In this document: positions 4,813-5,794 of the stretch, in pieces
How the letters are laid out: each line of letters starts with the position of its first letter
Position numbering within the stretch: position 1 is the first letter of the stretch
Notes under the pieces: generated by a model
What the model was told of the DNA's origin: nothing
The model's database searches: none
Seen by the model: only the letters and a program-made list of their open reading frames with translations
Source: Spirochaetales bacterium
GTDB lineage: Bacteria > Spirochaetota > Spirochaetia > DSM-27196 > SLAA01
DNA length: 5,794 bases
NCBI GenBank assembly: GCA_007126415.1
Contig: SLBH01000082.1
Coordinates: forward strand, 1 to 5,794
Reading direction: 5' to 3'
Made by a program: the position numbers and the translations under genes

Positions 4813-5794
4813 ATGGCGGGGTCACCACGCGAACGACGGAACCGCCTAATCCGGGCTCTTGCGGTCGGCGCCGCAGCCGCGGCGGCGGTGCTCATTCTCT
4901 GGGCGCTCGGCGGGTTCGAGCGCCTCGAGAAACAAAGCTACGACTCGCGCGTGCGGCTCCTCGCCGGCGCCGAGCAACCAAGCGATGAGGTCGTGCTCGT
5001 GCTGCTCGATCAGGCGAGCCTCGACTGGGCGCAGGAAGAGCAATCAATCGGTTGGCCATGGCCGCGCGAGCTGTACGCGTATATCTTGATGTTTCTGCAG
5101 CGCGCCGAGGTCGCGAGCGCCGCGTTCGATGTGCTCTACCTCGAACCGTCCGGCTACGGCGTGTTCGACGACGAGAGCTTTGGAGCGCAGATCGCCGAGA
5201 CCGGCCCGTTTGCCGGCGCGCTCTTTCTCTCGCGCGAAAGCGGCTCCGAAACGCTTCAGCCCGAGCGCGCCGGTCGCGTGCAGATCTCGGTCGGCGGCGC
5301 GCTCACGCGCCTACCGGAGTTCCCGCGCGCCCAGTACCCTATAGAAGAGGTCGGCGGAAACAGCCTACTCCTCGGCAACGTCAACGCCGCCGCCGATTCC
5401 GACGGCGTATATCGGCGGATCGCGCCCGCGGCACGGTTCCACGACACTGCGTTCCCGTCGATAGGGCTCGCGGCGTACCTCGCCGCCGAGCTCGCCGGGG
5501 AGCCCGGTGAGGCGCGTGCCGGGGATGCACAACCGTCGCTCGCGCTCGAGCGGGGTAGCTTCGAGGTCAACGGGCGCAGCATACCGCTCGACCGGCACGG
5601 CAACGCGCTGCTACGCTTCAAGGGCGACCGCAGCGAGCGCACCACCTTCAGCGCAGCGGCGGTCCTACAGAGCGAGCTGCGGTTGCAGGCCGGCGAGCAG
5701 CCGGTCATAGACCCCGAAGAGCTTCGCGGCCGCCACGTCTTGTTCGGCTTCTCGGCGCCGGGACTGTTCGATCTGCGTCCCTCGCCGCTCGCCG
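4813..5794 (+). CDS. CHASE2-domain transmembrane sensor protein (partial, C-terminal output domain off the right edge)
   Basis: The frame runs open from ATG 4813 to the window end, 327 residues. A basic start (residues 6-14) precedes one membrane segment (about 13-34), then a large periplasmic CHASE2 domain. Its landmarks are YDSRVRLL (43-50), EVVLVLLDQASL (59-70), WPWPRELYAYIL (81-92), FDVLYLEPS (105-113), LLGNVNAAADSDGVYRRI (186-203), DRHGNALLRFKG (260-271) and GRHVLFGFSAPGLFDLRP (306-323). In CHASE2 proteins this domain is usually followed by further membrane helices and an adenylate/guanylate cyclase, kinase or GGDEF module; which one applies here cannot be seen. No good ribosome site precedes the start (AAGG at 4808-4811 is too close). 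Initiation is therefore probably coupled to termination of the protease gene 3 bp upstream. An in-frame TAA at 4807 rules out an earlier start. Confidence 0.9.
   Translation, partial: MAGSPRERRNRLIRALAVGAAAAAAVLILWALGGFERLEKQSYDSRVRLLAGAEQPSDEVVLVLLDQASLDWAQEEQSIGWPWPRELYAYILMFLQRAEVASAAFDVLYLEPSGYGVFDDESFGAQIAETGPFAGALFLSRESGSETLQPERAGRVQISVGGALTRLPEFPRAQYPIEEVGGNSLLLGNVNAAADSDGVYRRIAPAARFHDTAFPSIGLAAYLAAELAGEPGEARAGDAQPSLALERGSFEVNGRSIPLDRHGNALLRFKGDRSERTTFSAAAVLQSELRLQAGEQPVIDPEELRGRHVLFGFSAPGLFDLRPSPLA

Noticed and set aside
5052..5794. Several short overlapping frames on both strands within the last 750 bp
   Set aside because: The continuous CHASE2 frame from 4813 explains this stretch. 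The others are Arg/Ala/Ser-rich shadows; none has a supported start.
1..5794. Mobile elements, CRISPR, tRNA/rRNA genes or prophage signs
   Set aside because: No terminal inverted repeats with a transposase, no regularly spaced repeats, no cloverleaf and no rRNA motifs were seen. Base composition drifts only mildly between the two operons.

Overview
The window comes from a GC-rich (about 60% by eye) bacterial chromosome and holds two divergent, densely packed gene clusters separated by a 312-bp intergenic region. All six genes run off from this centre, and both outer genes are cut by the window edges. Gene content suggests an anaerobic or facultative bacterium with two membranes. A spirochaete-like lineage is my best guess, because I recall SH3 / M48 / CHASE2 gene sets and this flavoprotein trio from such genomes. 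This is memory-based inference, not proof.

Left arm (minus strand, 3061 down to 1): a three-gene redox operon. First comes a GlpA/LhgO-type FAD dehydrogenase with a C-terminal BFD-like [2Fe-2S] domain. Next is a two-dinucleotide-fold FAD/NAD(P) oxidoreductase, and last a small cysteine-rich DUF1667 protein that overlaps the second gene by 4 bp (ATGA). The trio is normally annotated as an anaerobic glycerol-3-phosphate dehydrogenase system. The likely logic is substrate oxidation at the first FAD, then electron transfer through Fe-S sites to the second flavoprotein and on to NAD(P) or another carrier. Several motifs of the first enzyme resemble 2-hydroxyglutarate oxidases as much as classical GlpA, so the substrate is open.

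Centre (3062-3373): no gene. It carries a consensus -10 for the left operon, a pair of 8-bp direct repeats exactly 21 bp apart upstream of it, a weaker promoter for the right operon, a small hairpin, and a set of related TGGGTT/AACCCA repeats.

Right arm (plus strand, 3374 to the end): an envelope operon. It encodes a membrane-anchored or secreted bacterial SH3 protein, an M48 metalloprotease lipoprotein that overlaps it by ATGA, and the N-terminal 327 residues of a CHASE2 sensor protein whose output domain lies beyond the window. The CHASE2 gene starts 3 bp after the protease stop and in the same reading frame. All three products are predicted to lie in or face the periplasm, which suggests a cell-wall/envelope surveillance module linking a wall-binding domain, a protease and a transmembrane signalling protein. 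That functional link is inference from gene order.
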